Below, one piece after another: positions 9,193 to 17,479 of a stretch of DNA of 64,000 bases. Each line of letters begins with the position of its first letter. Positions within the stretch are counted from its first letter, which is position 1. Position numbers and translations under genes: made by a program. The notes under the pieces were generated by a model. It was not told where the DNA came from. It saw only the letters and a list, made by a program, of their open reading frames with translations, and made no database searches. The stretch is from Sporolactobacillus shoreae. GTDB lineage: Bacteria > Bacillota > Bacilli > Bacillales > Sporolactobacillaceae. Location: the NCBI RefSeq assembly GCF_004684935.1, contig NZ_SRJD01000001.1, forward strand, positions 338,835 through 402,834, given 5' to 3'.

Positions 9193-9220
9193 ATTGTATC
9201 AAATGATCAGCCATTTGATA
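9193..9220 (-). promoter_or_regulatory. Inverted repeat overlapping the dipeptidase promoter
   Basis: TATCAAATG (9197-9205) and CATTTGATA (9212-9220) are perfect 9-bp arms around 6 nt. On the minus strand a TACAAT -10-like hexamer (plus 9193-9198) overlaps one edge. This suggests a repressor operator rather than a terminator, since no T-run follows on either useful side. Confidence 0.45.
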
Positions 9221-9293
9221 AAAAACGGGGGTATGTTTGAAAAAAAGATATTTGGGGAAAAATAGAAATATGATAAAATATTCACACAATTAC

Positions 9294-9307
9294 GGAAAAC
9301 GTTTCCT
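9294..9307 (+). promoter_or_regulatory. Possible cre site and promoter of the FbpB-like gene
   Basis: GGAAAACGTTTCCT fits the CcpA catabolite-response consensus TGWAARCGYTWNCW at all but the first position. A perfect TATAAT lies at 9315-9320 with a weak -35, so the site would sit across the -35 region. Confidence 0.4.
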
Positions 9308-9367
9308 CTTTTTATATAATGGGTGTGTGAAAAGGGCTGAACGAATAAAGTGAAGGGAGGCCGTATC

Positions 9368-9487
9368 TTGAGGAAGAAACAAGTGTTTAAGGAATTGGTT
9401 CTCAAGAACAAGTCTGAAATACTGAGAAATGAAAAAGTTCTGGAAAAGATCGAAGAGAAAATTGATCAGAGACACGCTATTAAGTAA
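9368..9487 (+). CDS. FbpB family small basic protein
   Basis: A 39-residue charged protein starting at TTG 9368, seven nt after GGGAGG (9355-9360). Its sequence pattern (FKELVLKNKSEILRNEK, then LEKIEEKIDQRH) matches the FbpB family. In B. subtilis FbpB is a Fur-controlled partner of the small RNA FsrA and helps repress iron-rich enzymes during iron limitation. Aconitase, a classical target of that sparing response, lies about 2 kb away, but no clear Fur box is seen here. The gene has its own promoter and terminator. Assignment rests on length and motif only. Confidence 0.7.
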   Translation: MRKKQVFKELVLKNKSEILRNEKVLEKIEEKIDQRHAIK

Positions 9488-9495
9488 GGCAAGGG

Positions 9496-9520
9496 GCAGC
9501 GGTGCATCCGCTGCTTTTTT
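9496..9520 (+). terminator. Terminator of the FbpB-like gene
   Basis: GCAGCGG (9496-9502) pairs perfectly with CCGCTGC (9508-9514), followed by six T residues. Confidence 0.9.
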
Positions 9521-9615
9521 GTTATGTTGGATGCTGCAATGAAATCCATATGCTAAAATAATATCTGTCCGGTTTTTGAGGACAATTTACTATCTGCAAA
9601 TGGGAGCTGGGCTTT

Positions 9616-10143
9616 TTGACTCAAAGGCATATTGTTATCGAAACCTACCAGATTGAATGGGAACAGGAATATAAAAGGGAGGTGGGAAGAATATCCCGCA
9701 TCATCCATCCTGTTTTAAGGGCCATACATCATATAGGGAGTACATCAATACCGGGAATGTCTGCAAAGCCGACTATAGATATTCTGGCTGAGGTATCAGA
9801 TTTACCATCTTTGGACCGGATTTCTTCCCGTATGGATCCATTAGGTTATGAATCCTATGGAGAAAACGGTATTGCCGGACGTCGCTATTTTTGTAAAACT
9901 GATGCTGAAGGCAATCACCTGGTTCATCTTCATATTTTTGAAGAAGGAACAGAAGATGTCGTGCGTCACTTGGCTTTTCGTGATTACCTAAAGGTTCATG
10001 CCGATGATGCAGCGTTTTACAGCAATTTGAAAGAACAGCTGGCGGCCGCGTTTCCTTATGATGCAGAAAGTTACATTCAGGGAAAAGACGCTGCAGTGAA
10101 AAAAATAGAAGAACGCGCGCTGCTGTGGTGGTACGGAGAATGA
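9616..10143 (+). CDS. GrpB family protein (UPF0157, nucleotidyltransferase fold)
   Basis: A 175-residue protein of the GrpB/UPF0157 family, which has a nucleotidyltransferase-like fold. Family hallmarks are WEQEYKREVGRI near the start, HHIGSTSIPGMSAKPTIDI (the GS...KPxxDI core) at about residues 49-67, HLVHLHIFEEGT and RHLAFRDYLKVH. The function is not established; some relatives are linked to dephospho-CoA kinase or to glutamate-related modification. The start is TTG 9616, eight nt after GGGAGC. The SGNH-hydrolase gene begins 27 nt downstream and probably shares the transcript. Confidence 0.88.
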   Translation: MTQRHIVIETYQIEWEQEYKREVGRISRIIHPVLRAIHHIGSTSIPGMSAKPTIDILAEVSDLPSLDRISSRMDPLGYESYGENGIAGRRYFCKTDAEGNHLVHLHIFEEGTEDVVRHLAFRDYLKVHADDAAFYSNLKEQLAAAFPYDAESYIQGKDAAVKKIEERALLWWYGE

Positions 10144-10170
10144 ATCAGTTTATCGGAGAGGTGCAGGATC

Positions 10171-10923
10171 ATTAAGAAATTTTTCACATATACAATAGCC
10201 ATTTTAGTTATTCTAATAGCCGCAAGTTTAGCAATCTACCATTTCTGGCCGGAACAAAAAACCCAGAACAATAAGAAAATAACGTATTCCTACCGGATCG
10301 TTGCGCTTGGCGATTCACTGACGCAAGGTGTCGGCGACCCGAAAAATCATGGTTATGTCGGAATGACCGCTGATGCACTTAAAAAGCAGAAAAATGTGAA
10401 GCAGGTTTCTTTTGAAGACCTGGGCCATCTTGGCGACACATCAGCCGATCTGCTGAACGTGCTGAAAAAGCCACAGGCCAGAGAGACAATCAGGCATTCG
10501 AACACCATCTTTCTGACTATAGGCGGTAATGACATTGTCCATGTACTGAAAAATCATTTTATGGATTTAAGCACCAGTGACTTTAATGCGGAGCAGAAGG
10601 TGTTTTCAGCACATCTGGAAACGGTTTTCTCCGAAATCAGAAAGCTTAACCCTGATGCACCGATCTATTACTTCGGGCTTTATAATCCATTTGAAGATTA
10701 TTTGGGCACAGCCAATAAAGACTTTGTCCCAATCCTGAACAGTTGGAATGCTAACAGTAAAAAAATTGCCTCGCGGTACCGGAACACGACTTTTATCCCG
10801 ACGTTTGATATTTTTAAAGGTAGAGGCAGCACACTGCTTTATGCCGATCATTTTCATCCAAATGAGAAAGGGTATAGTCAGCTTTCCTCACGGCTGATGA
10901 CGGCAATCCGGAAGAATCAATAA
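10171..10923 (+). CDS. SGNH/GDSL lipase (YpmR-like) initiated at ATT
   Basis: A 250-residue membrane-anchored SGNH hydrolase: a basic start (KKFF), one hydrophobic anchor (about residues 5-22), then block I ALGDSLTQG (nucleophile Ser), block III GGND, and block V DHFHPNEKGY (Asp-His). Size and layout agree with B. subtilis YpmR. The open frame runs from the GrpB stop to 10923 but contains no ATG, GTG, TTG or CTG before the GDSL serine; the first ATG is 10363, inside the fold. A GGAGAGG at 10155-10161 is 9 nt before ATT at 10171 and 6 nt before ATC at 10168. ATT is therefore the likely start, as in infC. Confidence 0.85.
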   Translation: MKKFFTYTIAILVILIAASLAIYHFWPEQKTQNNKKITYSYRIVALGDSLTQGVGDPKNHGYVGMTADALKKQKNVKQVSFEDLGHLGDTSADLLNVLKKPQARETIRHSNTIFLTIGGNDIVHVLKNHFMDLSTSDFNAEQKVFSAHLETVFSEIRKLNPDAPIYYFGLYNPFEDYLGTANKDFVPILNSWNANSKKIASRYRNTTFIPTFDIFKGRGSTLLYADHFHPNEKGYSQLSSRLMTAIRKNQ

Positions 10924-10974
10924 CCTTTTAGTTTACAAAGTAATGCGGTTATTTTTGCCCCGGCCAAATAATCA

Positions 10975-11003
10975 TTGTTTCTTCAAAAAACAAGGAATAT
11001 ACT
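10975..11003 (+). promoter_or_regulatory. SigA-type promoter of dat
   Basis: TTGTTT (10975-10980) and TATACT (10998-11003) are separated by 17 nt. Confidence 0.6.
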
Positions 11004-11047
11004 GAATAAAAGCAGCTTAGGGATATGTAATTAAGGGGGGAAACGTT

Positions 11048-11902
11048 GTGTCTTTTATCTTGTTCCAGGATCAGATCATACCGCGTGAACAGGGGAAAGT
11101 GGATATTGAAGACCGCGGATACCAATTCGGTGATGGAATCTATGAAGCCATTCCTGTTTATGGAGGCCAGATGTTTCTTCTCGATCTCCATATGAAGCGC
11201 TTGAAAAGAAGCGCGAATGAACTGCGGCTTCAGCTGCCTTTCAACATTGATTTGTTGACTGAAAAACTGAATAAACTGATTGGTTTAAACAGGATCAATG
11301 ATGGAATCGTCTATTTTCAGATTACACGCGGCTCCGCTCCGCGCCAGCATTTCTTCCCTGATCAAGCAGGCTCTATTCTGACGGGATCGGTTGTTAGCCA
11401 TGACTGGAGAGGCAATCATGATTCCGGAATCGAAACGAGTCTGGCCGAAGATATCCGCTGGCTTCGATGCGATATCAAGACGCTTAACCTGCTTGGGAAT
11501 GTTCTTGCCAAGCAGTATGCACATGAGCAGGGTTCACAGGAAGCAATTCTTCATCGGGGAGAAAACGTGACGGAAGGAGCTTCCAGTAACGTGTTTATTG
11601 TTAAAAACAATCATCTGATCACTCATCCTGCCGACCACTTAATTCTGAATGGTATTACACGCCTCTTTGTTCTTGAACTTGCAGAGAGGCTTGGCATAAC
11701 AGTTGATGAACAAACTTTTACTTTAGATGATCTGTTTTCCGCTGATGAAGTGTTCATCACAAGCACTGGCAATGAAGTAATGCCAGTAGTGAAAATTGAT
11801 GGCAGAACGGTAGCGGACGGTAAGGCGGGGGATGTGACGTCGAAGTTAGGTGAAGCTTTCACCGGGGAAGTTACGCAATTTATCGCATCCGCGATATCCT
11901 GA
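11048..11902 (+). CDS. dat: D-amino-acid aminotransferase
   Basis: A 284-residue fold-type IV PLP aminotransferase that makes D-alanine and D-glutamate for peptidoglycan. It closely resembles the Bacillus enzyme: EDRGYQFGDGIYE near residues 19-31, then WLRCDIKTLNLLGNVLAKQ with the Schiff-base lysine, then the phosphate-binding NVTEGASSNVF and the STGNEVMPV segment. The start is GTG 11048 after AAGGGGGG with about 7 nt spacing. It has its own promoter (10975-11003) and converges on zwf, with a large shared terminator between them. Confidence 0.95.
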   Translation: MSFILFQDQIIPREQGKVDIEDRGYQFGDGIYEAIPVYGGQMFLLDLHMKRLKRSANELRLQLPFNIDLLTEKLNKLIGLNRINDGIVYFQITRGSAPRQHFFPDQAGSILTGSVVSHDWRGNHDSGIETSLAEDIRWLRCDIKTLNLLGNVLAKQYAHEQGSQEAILHRGENVTEGASSNVFIVKNNHLITHPADHLILNGITRLFVLELAERLGITVDEQTFTLDDLFSADEVFITSTGNEVMPVVKIDGRTVADGKAGDVTSKLGEAFTGEVTQFIASAIS

Positions 11903-11948
11903 TCACTGGCGCGTTTAATGTTAGCGGTTCGTGGATAAATCTGTATAA

Positions 11949-12015
11949 AAAGAAGGCTTAATAGGGTTGGCCGGGTTATCTAATAACTGGGTCGCCAATT
12001 AAGCCTTCTTTTGTT
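11949..12015. terminator. Large bidirectional terminator between dat and zwf
   Basis: AAAGAAGGCTTAAT (11949-11962) pairs perfectly with ATTAAGCCTTCTTT (11998-12011) around a 35-nt loop that can itself fold. T-rich tracts lie on the outer side for both strands. Confidence 0.8.
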
Positions 12016-12035
12016 CATATAGCAATGAGATTACT

Positions 12036-13511
12036 TTATTCCATTCGAGTAAGCGGCCACCAGCAAAATCCATCAAGCGCGAGAAGCCTGTCGGATGAAG
12101 CGGGCCCCATTGTGCCGGCCTCATAATAATCGAGGGGTATATCTTTCCATGCGGCAACGATGGAGTCAGTGAGCGACCAGGAAAAGGCGACTTCATCCCA
12201 TCTCGTGAAATTTGTGGAATCTCCCCTCAGACAGTCGGAGAGGAGACGTTCATATGCGTCAGGAGTGTGGGTATCCGCCTGACGCTTTACGTTGTTGCTG
12301 AAATTCATCGCAATTGGAACAGTCTCCCCTTCTTCACCAAATTCCTTGACATTCAACTTCAGTGACAGTCCCTCATCCGGCTGTATATGGATAACGAGGA
12401 GATTAGGGCCGATGTGATTGAATTCGTAAAGGTACGGATTGTTCGGAATATCTTTAAACTGGATGACAATTTCCGTTGACTTGGCCGCAAGACGCTTTCC
12501 GGTACGGATATAGAAAGGGACTCCGGTCCAGCGATAATTATCGATGAAAAGTCTGGCTGCAACGAAAGTTTCAGTATCTGAATCCGAATCAATGTTGTTT
12601 TCATCATGGTATCCGCCGATCCGCGTTCCATCAGGCATAACGCCTTGCTTATATTGAGCGCGCACGATCTGATTTGTGATCGCATCCGAAGACATGGGAC
12701 GGATGGACTTCAGAACTTTGACTTTTTCCTGGCGGATGTCTTCCGGTTCAAAACGGCTGGGCGGTTCCATGGCCGTCAGTGTGAGCAACTGCATGATGTG
12801 GTTCTGCACCATGTCGAGCAGAGCGCCGGTCTGGTCGTAGTAACTCGCCCGGTCCCCGACACCCAGTGTCTCGCTGAGCGTAATCTGAACGTTTGCGATG
12901 CTTCTGTGGTTCCATACGGATTCGAAAATCGGATTAGCAAAGCGGAGCGCTTCGATATTTTGTACCATCTCTTTACCAAGATAATGGTCAATCCTGTATA
13001 TTTCAGCTTCGTCAAAAACTTCAAGAAGATCATGATTCAATTTTTCAGCAGATTCCAGGTTGTGCCCGAATGGCTTTTCAATAATCAGACGCTTCCAGCC
13101 CGAAGTTTCAGTCAGGCCGGCCTTTTTCAGATTTCTTGCAGCGACTCCGAAGAAGCGCGGTGCCAGCGAAAGATAAAACATTCGGTTCCCATTCAGCTGG
13201 TACTGTGTGTCAATCTGGTCGCTGATATTTTTCAATCGAGCGAAATTTTCCGGCTCGGTAATGTCAAGAGGCTGATAATAGAACCGATCCAGGAATTCCT
13301 TCCTTCGGTCAGCGCCCTGAGGCAATGCGCGGTCCACCATACTGCGGTAGGATTCATGGGTATGCTGTCTTCTGGCAAGACCGATGACAGCAAACTCATT
13401 ACCTTTTTTATATATTTCGTAAAGAGCCGGGTAAAGTTTTCTGCTGGCAAGATCTCCGGTAGCCCCAAACATGAAAATCAGTGTTGGCTCTTTTGTCGTT
13501 TCAACCATCAT
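12036..13511 (-). CDS. zwf: Glucose-6-phosphate 1-dehydrogenase
   Basis: A 491-residue enzyme that oxidises glucose-6-phosphate to 6-phosphogluconolactone and yields NADPH. Visible motifs are the coenzyme loop FGATGDLASRKL (about residues 15-26), the active-site segment RIDHYLGKE, and SLAPRFFG and IIEKPFG before it. The minus-strand start ATGATG at 13511/13508 follows GAACGAGG with about 7 nt spacing. It is monocistronic: no gnd or pgl is adjacent. Together with gapN at 28657 it is one of two NADPH-forming carbon enzymes in the window. Confidence 0.97.
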   Translation of the reverse strand: MMVETTKEPTLIFMFGATGDLASRKLYPALYEIYKKGNEFAVIGLARRQHTHESYRSMVDRALPQGADRRKEFLDRFYYQPLDITEPENFARLKNISDQIDTQYQLNGNRMFYLSLAPRFFGVAARNLKKAGLTETSGWKRLIIEKPFGHNLESAEKLNHDLLEVFDEAEIYRIDHYLGKEMVQNIEALRFANPIFESVWNHRSIANVQITLSETLGVGDRASYYDQTGALLDMVQNHIMQLLTLTAMEPPSRFEPEDIRQEKVKVLKSIRPMSSDAITNQIVRAQYKQGVMPDGTRIGGYHDENNIDSDSDTETFVAARLFIDNYRWTGVPFYIRTGKRLAAKSTEIVIQFKDIPNNPYLYEFNHIGPNLLVIHIQPDEGLSLKLNVKEFGEEGETVPIAMNFSNNVKRQADTHTPDAYERLLSDCLRGDSTNFTRWDEVAFSWSLTDSIVAAWKDIPLDYYEAGTMGPASSDRLLALDGFCWWPLTRME

Positions 13512-13879
13512 TCATGTACCTCGTTCCTCTATCTGTATAGTTAAATGTTATCACACTTAATGATCAATGTGTTACACTTAAATTAATCATGTATGAATGG
13601 ATTGTGAAAACCTGCTCCGCTGTGCCTGAAAACCTCATAATAATCCGTCTAAATAATCCGTCTAAAAAAACTCATCAGCTTAAATCGTTGCATTTCATTT
13701 CTGTACATGTTATTGTGAAATTATGCGCTTAGGCAATAATAGGGATGGAAGAGGCTTGCTTGTTGAACACAAAGATGAAATTTGCTCAATGTTTAGTAGG
13801 CATTTTCCGTCCGTTGCGGGGAATGCCTAAACATTTGTAAAATAAAAACTGAACAGTAAAAAGGAGACTTTACGACTTA
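13512..13879. other. Intergenic region upstream of cshA
   Basis: These 368 bp hold the divergent promoters of zwf and cshA. They also contain a 13-bp tandem duplication (TAATCCGTCTAAA twice, 13641-13666), a cshA promoter (TTGCAT 13688-13693, TATTGT 13711-13716, 17-nt spacer) and a leader hairpin. In the hairpin TAGGCATTTTCC (13797-13808) pairs with GGGGAATGCCTA (13818-13829). A 31-codon frame at 13745-13840 covers the hairpin but has no ribosome binding site. Confidence 0.5.
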
Positions 13880-15337
13880 ATGAAATTTTCAGAACTAGAT
13901 GTAAGCGAAGAAATATTGAAAGCAACCGAAAAAATGGGATTTCAGGAAATGACCCCCATTCAAGAGCAGGCGATACCTGTTGCAAAAACAGGAGTCGATT
14001 TAATCGGCCAGGCACAAACAGGAACAGGAAAGACAACAGCTTTCGGCATTCCGATGATTGAAGCTGTGGATTCGGCCGATTCTGATATTCAGGGAGTAGT
14101 CATTACTCCGACACGTGAACTTGCTATTCAAAATGCTCAGGAACTGAATTCGCTGGGTTATTTCAAAAGAGTAAGAACAGTTGCTGTTTATGGCGGTCAG
14201 GACATTCAGAAACAGATCCGCGATCTGAAGAGGCATCCAGCCATTATCTCGGCAACTCCGGGAAGATTGCTCGACCATATCAAAAGACGCACGATCCGGC
14301 TTGATCAGATTAAAGTGATCGTTTTGGACGAAGCGGATGAAATGCTGAATATGGGATTTATTGATGACATCCATGAAATTCTTGAGAATACCCCGCAAGA
14401 ACGTCAGACGCTTCTTTTTTCGGCAACTATGCCAGGACCGATTCAACACCTCGCAGAAAAATTCATGAAGGATCCGAAAAAAGTCCAGATCAAAGCAAAA
14501 ACGCTGACAGTTTCTCTTATTGAGCAGAATTATGTCAAGGTCAGAGAACAGGAAAAATTTGACGCACTGACCCGTTTCCTCGATATTCAGATGCCGGAGC
14601 GTGCGATTGTTTTTGGACGGACTAAGCGGCGTGTTGATGAACTAATGCGCGCACTACAGAAACGAGGCTATGAAGCAGAAGGCATCCATGGGGATCTGAC
14701 CCAGTCAAAACGTGATTTGGTTCTTCGCCGTTTCAAACAAAATGAAGTCAAATTACTGATTGCTACGGACGTTGCCGCCCGCGGACTGGATATCAGCAAT
14801 GTCACCCACGTTTACAATTTTGATTTGCCGCAGGATCCGGAAAGTTATGTACATCGTATCGGACGTACTGGGCGCGCGGGAAAAACCGGCCAGGCACTAA
14901 CGTTCATCACGCCCGGTGAAATTTCCCATCTTAAGGCTATTGAGCGTCTGACAAAACAACCGATGAAGCAGGTCAATGCACCGAGCTACAAAGAAGCACT
15001 TGCTGGTCAGCAGAAGGTTGCCGTAGATGCGCTCAAGCAATCCCTTGAGAATGACAATTATCATGATTATGAAACAAGAGCTGAGGAACTGTTGTCGGAT
15101 AATAGTCCCGCAGATATTGTTGCTGCGGCACTGAAGGTGCTGACAAAAGAACCGGATACCACACCTGTTCATTTGACACGAGAGGCGCCGTTGATGGTTA
15201 AGAGAAGCAACCGTCATCAGCAATACAACAGCAGAGACGGAAGAGGAAGAAACTTTCATTCCTACGAACGTAACGGCGAACGGAGACAGCACAGCGGTTA
15301 TCGTGGTAGAAGCAGGCAGAAGTCACAGAATTATTAA
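13880..15337 (+). CDS. cshA: DEAD-box ATP-dependent RNA helicase CshA
   Basis: A 485-residue RNA helicase acting in RNA decay, ribosome assembly and cold growth. All helicase motifs are present: the Q motif ([14 protein letters not shown]), Walker A AQTGTGKT (45-52), PTRELA, TPGR, DEAD in [16 protein letters not shown], and the second-domain motifs [10 protein letters not shown] and [11 protein letters not shown] basic, Arg-Gly-rich tail (from about residue 430) is typical of CshA and related RNA-binding helicases. ATG 13880 follows AAGGAGA with 12 nt spacing. A leader of roughly 155 nt with a 12-bp hairpin could support cold or autogenous control. Confidence 0.95.
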   Translation: MKFSELDVSEEILKATEKMGFQEMTPIQEQAIPVAKTGVDLIGQAQTGTGKTTAFGIPMIEAVDSADSDIQGVVITPTRELAIQNAQELNSLGYFKRVRTVAVYGGQDIQKQIRDLKRHPAIISATPGRLLDHIKRRTIRLDQIKVIVLDEADEMLNMGFIDDIHEILENTPQERQTLLFSATMPGPIQHLAEKFMKDPKKVQIKAKTLTVSLIEQNYVKVREQEKFDALTRFLDIQMPERAIVFGRTKRRVDELMRALQKRGYEAEGIHGDLTQSKRDLVLRRFKQNEVKLLIATDVAARGLDISNVTHVYNFDLPQDPESYVHRIGRTGRAGKTGQALTFITPGEISHLKAIERLTKQPMKQVNAPSYKEALAGQQKVAVDALKQSLENDNYHDYETRAEELLSDNSPADIVAAALKVLTKEPDTTPVHLTREAPLMVKRSNRHQQYNSRDGRGRNFHSYERNGERRQHSGYRGRSRQKSQNY

Positions 15338-15357
15338 TGTAAACCGTTAACTAACTG

Positions 15358-15383
15358 GAAGAAGCTAAGGCTTCTTCTTTTTT
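15358..15383 (+). terminator. Terminator of cshA
   Basis: GAAGAAGC (15358-15365) pairs perfectly with GCTTCTTC (15370-15377), followed by six T residues. Confidence 0.92.
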
Positions 15384-15476
15384 ATACAATAAATTCATTT
15401 AACCAATCCTTTAATTTTTTCCAAATATAACTAGTCTAAATAGTGGGAAAAGTTTAAAGAAAATAAACAAAAATGG

Positions 15477-15505
15477 TTGTAACTTTCAGAAAAGTATTGT
15501 AGAAT
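15477..15505 (+). promoter_or_regulatory. SigA-type promoter of the IDEAL-domain gene
   Basis: TTGTAA (15477-15482) and TAGAAT (15500-15505) are separated by 17 nt. Confidence 0.6.
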
Positions 15506-15533
15506 GATGAAAAGTGCAAAGGGGGCAATAAAG

Positions 15534-15761
15534 ATGAACAATGATCACTCTTCCCAACAAAATACGAAGGCGCTTGTTCTCTATAAGGAGCAGCAGGCGA
15601 AGGTCTCAGTTGTCGAAATGTATGCCCAGATGATCCTTGACGAAATGGAATTTAACCAAAGAGTGAAACATTTGCAGTCTGAAATTGATGCCAGTCTGGA
15701 TTCCGGAGATAAAGCACTGTTTATGAAACTTACCGATGAGTATAAGGAATTAGTTCGATGA
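15534..15761 (+). CDS. IDEAL-domain protein
   Basis: A 75-residue acidic protein. The C-terminal 45 residues (from MYAQMILDEMEFN through LMKLTDEYKEL-like spacing) match the IDEAL domain, a short helical module found in Bacillales proteins such as YpiB. The domain's role is not well defined; in some proteins it is thought to mediate protein contacts. ATG 15534 follows AAGGGGG with 8 nt spacing; an ATG 30 nt upstream lies in the promoter's -10 neighbourhood and is unlikely. Monocistronic, ending before the bidirectional terminator at 15901. Confidence 0.75.
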   Translation: MNNDHSSQQNTKALVLYKEQQAKVSVVEMYAQMILDEMEFNQRVKHLQSEIDASLDSGDKALFMKLTDEYKELVR

Positions 15762-15900
15762 AAGTAATTTAATTGTGCTAAATAGATTTGGATATGAATT
15801 AAGCTCCCTTGCGTTATTAAGCGGTTGTCAGTCCCAAGCGGGCAGAGGAGGTCATTAAGGAACAGGCGGCTGACTGTGATTAACTGAATGAACAGTAAAA

Positions 15901-15929
15901 AAGAATCCAGATCTGGATTCTTTTTTTAT
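15901..15929. terminator. Bidirectional terminator
   Basis: AAGAATCCAG and its exact complement (15901-15922) form a tight hairpin with T-runs on both outer sides. It serves the IDEAL-domain gene on the plus strand and the EamA gene on the minus strand. Confidence 0.9.
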
Positions 15930-15971
15930 GGGTTCGAAAAAATCTTTCTAATAGAGTGGAATGGATGTTAT

Positions 15972-16880
15972 TTAGTGCGACAAGCTTTTTCTTCCGTCTG
16001 GCCACTCCGCAAGCAGCATGCCGATCAGAATGAATCCGCAGCCGGCCAGTTCGGCGGTGCCAAGGTGCACATGCTGAAAAAGAACTGAAGTCCAGGCGGC
16101 AAAAACAGGCTCCATTATATAGATAATGCCTACATGTGTCGCTGGTGTTTCCTTCTGAAGAAGCGTCTGAAGAAGGAAAGCGAACGCGGTGGCAAATAGA
16201 GCCATAAACAGGATGACTCCCGCGACATCAGGTTCCAGTAGCGTTTGAAAGTCCGCGATGCGCAACCCCTCAGTTGAAAAACCAAAAACAAGGCTAAGCA
16301 GAGCCACAACGGTTAGCTGAACGATCGTCAATGACAGACTGTTGTACTGATCAGTCACTTTAGCGGTAAAGACGATGTGCAAAGCGAAAGCAGCGGCGCA
16401 GATCAGAACAATCAGATCTCCGCGATTTAATGATAACTGTCCCCTTGTTGTCAGAAAAAAAAGCCCGACAACAGCAAAGAGTATCCCCGCGATGGCTGCA
16501 GCAGGTGGCATTTTTCTGAGCAGCAATGCGGACAGAATGGGAACCAGCACCACACTCAGTCCTGTAATAAACGCGGCGTTTGACGCAGATGTATAAAGAA
16601 GTCCGATGGTCTGACAGGCATAACCGATAAACAGAAAAAATCCTAGGAGAGTTCCTGATCCAATCAAACGGACCAAATGTTGCCGACTCTTTTCGGAGTT
16701 CTTTTTAAAAAGCAACTTCCAGATTGCAAGAAAGAGGGCGGCAATTAAAAACCGCCAGGCATTGAAAGTCATCGGGGTCAGCTTATCCAGAACATTCTGG
16801 ACGATAATGAATGTCGTTCCCCAGACGAATGTGATGCCTAGTAGAGCGGTATCTGCGGTGAGCGCGCGCCTGAGTGTCAT
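15972..16880 (-). CDS. EamA/DMT superfamily exporter
   Basis: A 302-residue inner-membrane protein with ten predicted hydrophobic segments in two EamA repeats. The first begins at FVWGTTFI, with WRFLIAALFL at the end of helix 2 and YTSASNAAFITGLSVVLVPI across helices 4-5. The second contains MALFATAFAFLLQTLLQ and YIMEPVFAAW. Such proteins export amino acids, metabolites or drugs; the substrate is not evident. It overlaps the upstream rnhA-like gene by four bases (ATGA at 16877-16880), implying translational coupling. Confidence 0.88.
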   Translation of the reverse strand: MTLRRALTADTALLGITFVWGTTFIIVQNVLDKLTPMTFNAWRFLIAALFLAIWKLLFKKNSEKSRQHLVRLIGSGTLLGFFLFIGYACQTIGLLYTSASNAAFITGLSVVLVPILSALLLRKMPPAAAIAGILFAVVGLFFLTTRGQLSLNRGDLIVLICAAAFALHIVFTAKVTDQYNSLSLTIVQLTVVALLSLVFGFSTEGLRIADFQTLLEPDVAGVILFMALFATAFAFLLQTLLQKETPATHVGIIYIMEPVFAAWTSVLFQHVHLGTAELAGCGFILIGMLLAEWPDGRKSLSH

Positions 16881-17302
16881 AGTGGATCACACTCGCTTTT
16901 TCCTGGTTTCTGCTGTGAACGGATAGCCAGCCTTGCTAAAGAGTCCGCGTTTTTATTCTTTACATCCGGAATCCATTTGCAGAAGAATAGGTTGAATTGA
17001 TCAATCAGTGCGAGTGCCGCACTGAGATAGTGGGAAAATTCGGCTTTTTTGACATATCTCTTTTCAATGGCCTGGTTGACTAGCTGTGAATCGGTACGGA
17101 ATGAAACATTCCGGTAACCCTTCTCATGGCAGAACTGAAGTGCGCGCACCAGCGCGGCAAATTCAGCTTCGTGGTTGCTCAGCAAAGTTCCCAGGGGAAA
17201 TGATTCTCTAATCTCATTGCCGTTGCCTAAATTTATATAGATGCCTCCGCCAGCAAGTCCTGGGTTGCCAACTGAAGCGCCGTCAAATGAAACTTCAATC
17301 AA
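16877..17302 (-). CDS. RNase HI-like protein (reverse-transcriptase-like fold, YpeP type)
   Basis: A 141-residue RNase H-fold protein. The catalytic carboxylates of RNase HI can be followed: Asp in SFDGASVGNPG (residue 7), Glu in NHEAEFAALV (about 46), Asp in FRTDSQLV (about 71) and Asp in KNADSLARLA (about 118). This supports an active enzyme on RNA/DNA hybrids, although Bacillus YpeP-type homologues are reported to show weak or no activity. The probable start is TTG 17302, about ten nt after GGAAGG. It is co-transcribed with the EamA exporter through an ATGA overlap. Confidence 0.85.
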   Translation of the reverse strand: MIEVSFDGASVGNPGLAGGGIYINLGNGNEIRESFPLGTLLSNHEAEFAALVRALQFCHEKGYRNVSFRTDSQLVNQAIEKRYVKKAEFSHYLSAALALIDQFNLFFCKWIPDVKNKNADSLARLAIRSQQKPGKSECDPL

Positions 17303-17479
17303 AGATTCCCATCCTTCCTCAATATGTATTACCTTTCAAATATTAGCATACAACAAAAATCTGTATGATGAAAAAATATATTTTTTTTCATGCCTGTATT
17401 TGAGGAACGTACGTTATGTTATCATAGGAAATGAAATGGACTCGGATAACTAATAATGTGATTGGGTGATCAGTTAAAA

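Noticed and set aside
12606..13544. 312-codon plus-strand frame opposite zwf
   Set aside because: It lies wholly within the clearly real zwf, has no start signal and no protein-like pattern; a shadow frame.
13745..13840. 31-codon frame in the cshA leader
   Set aside because: No Shine-Dalgarno before its ATG. The hairpin inside it is better explained as an RNA element.
15761..15900. AGAGGAGG followed by ATT and eight codons after the IDEAL-domain gene
   Set aside because: The spacing from the SD to ATT is only about 2 nt and the frame ends at once, so it is not comparable with the ATA/ATT genes.
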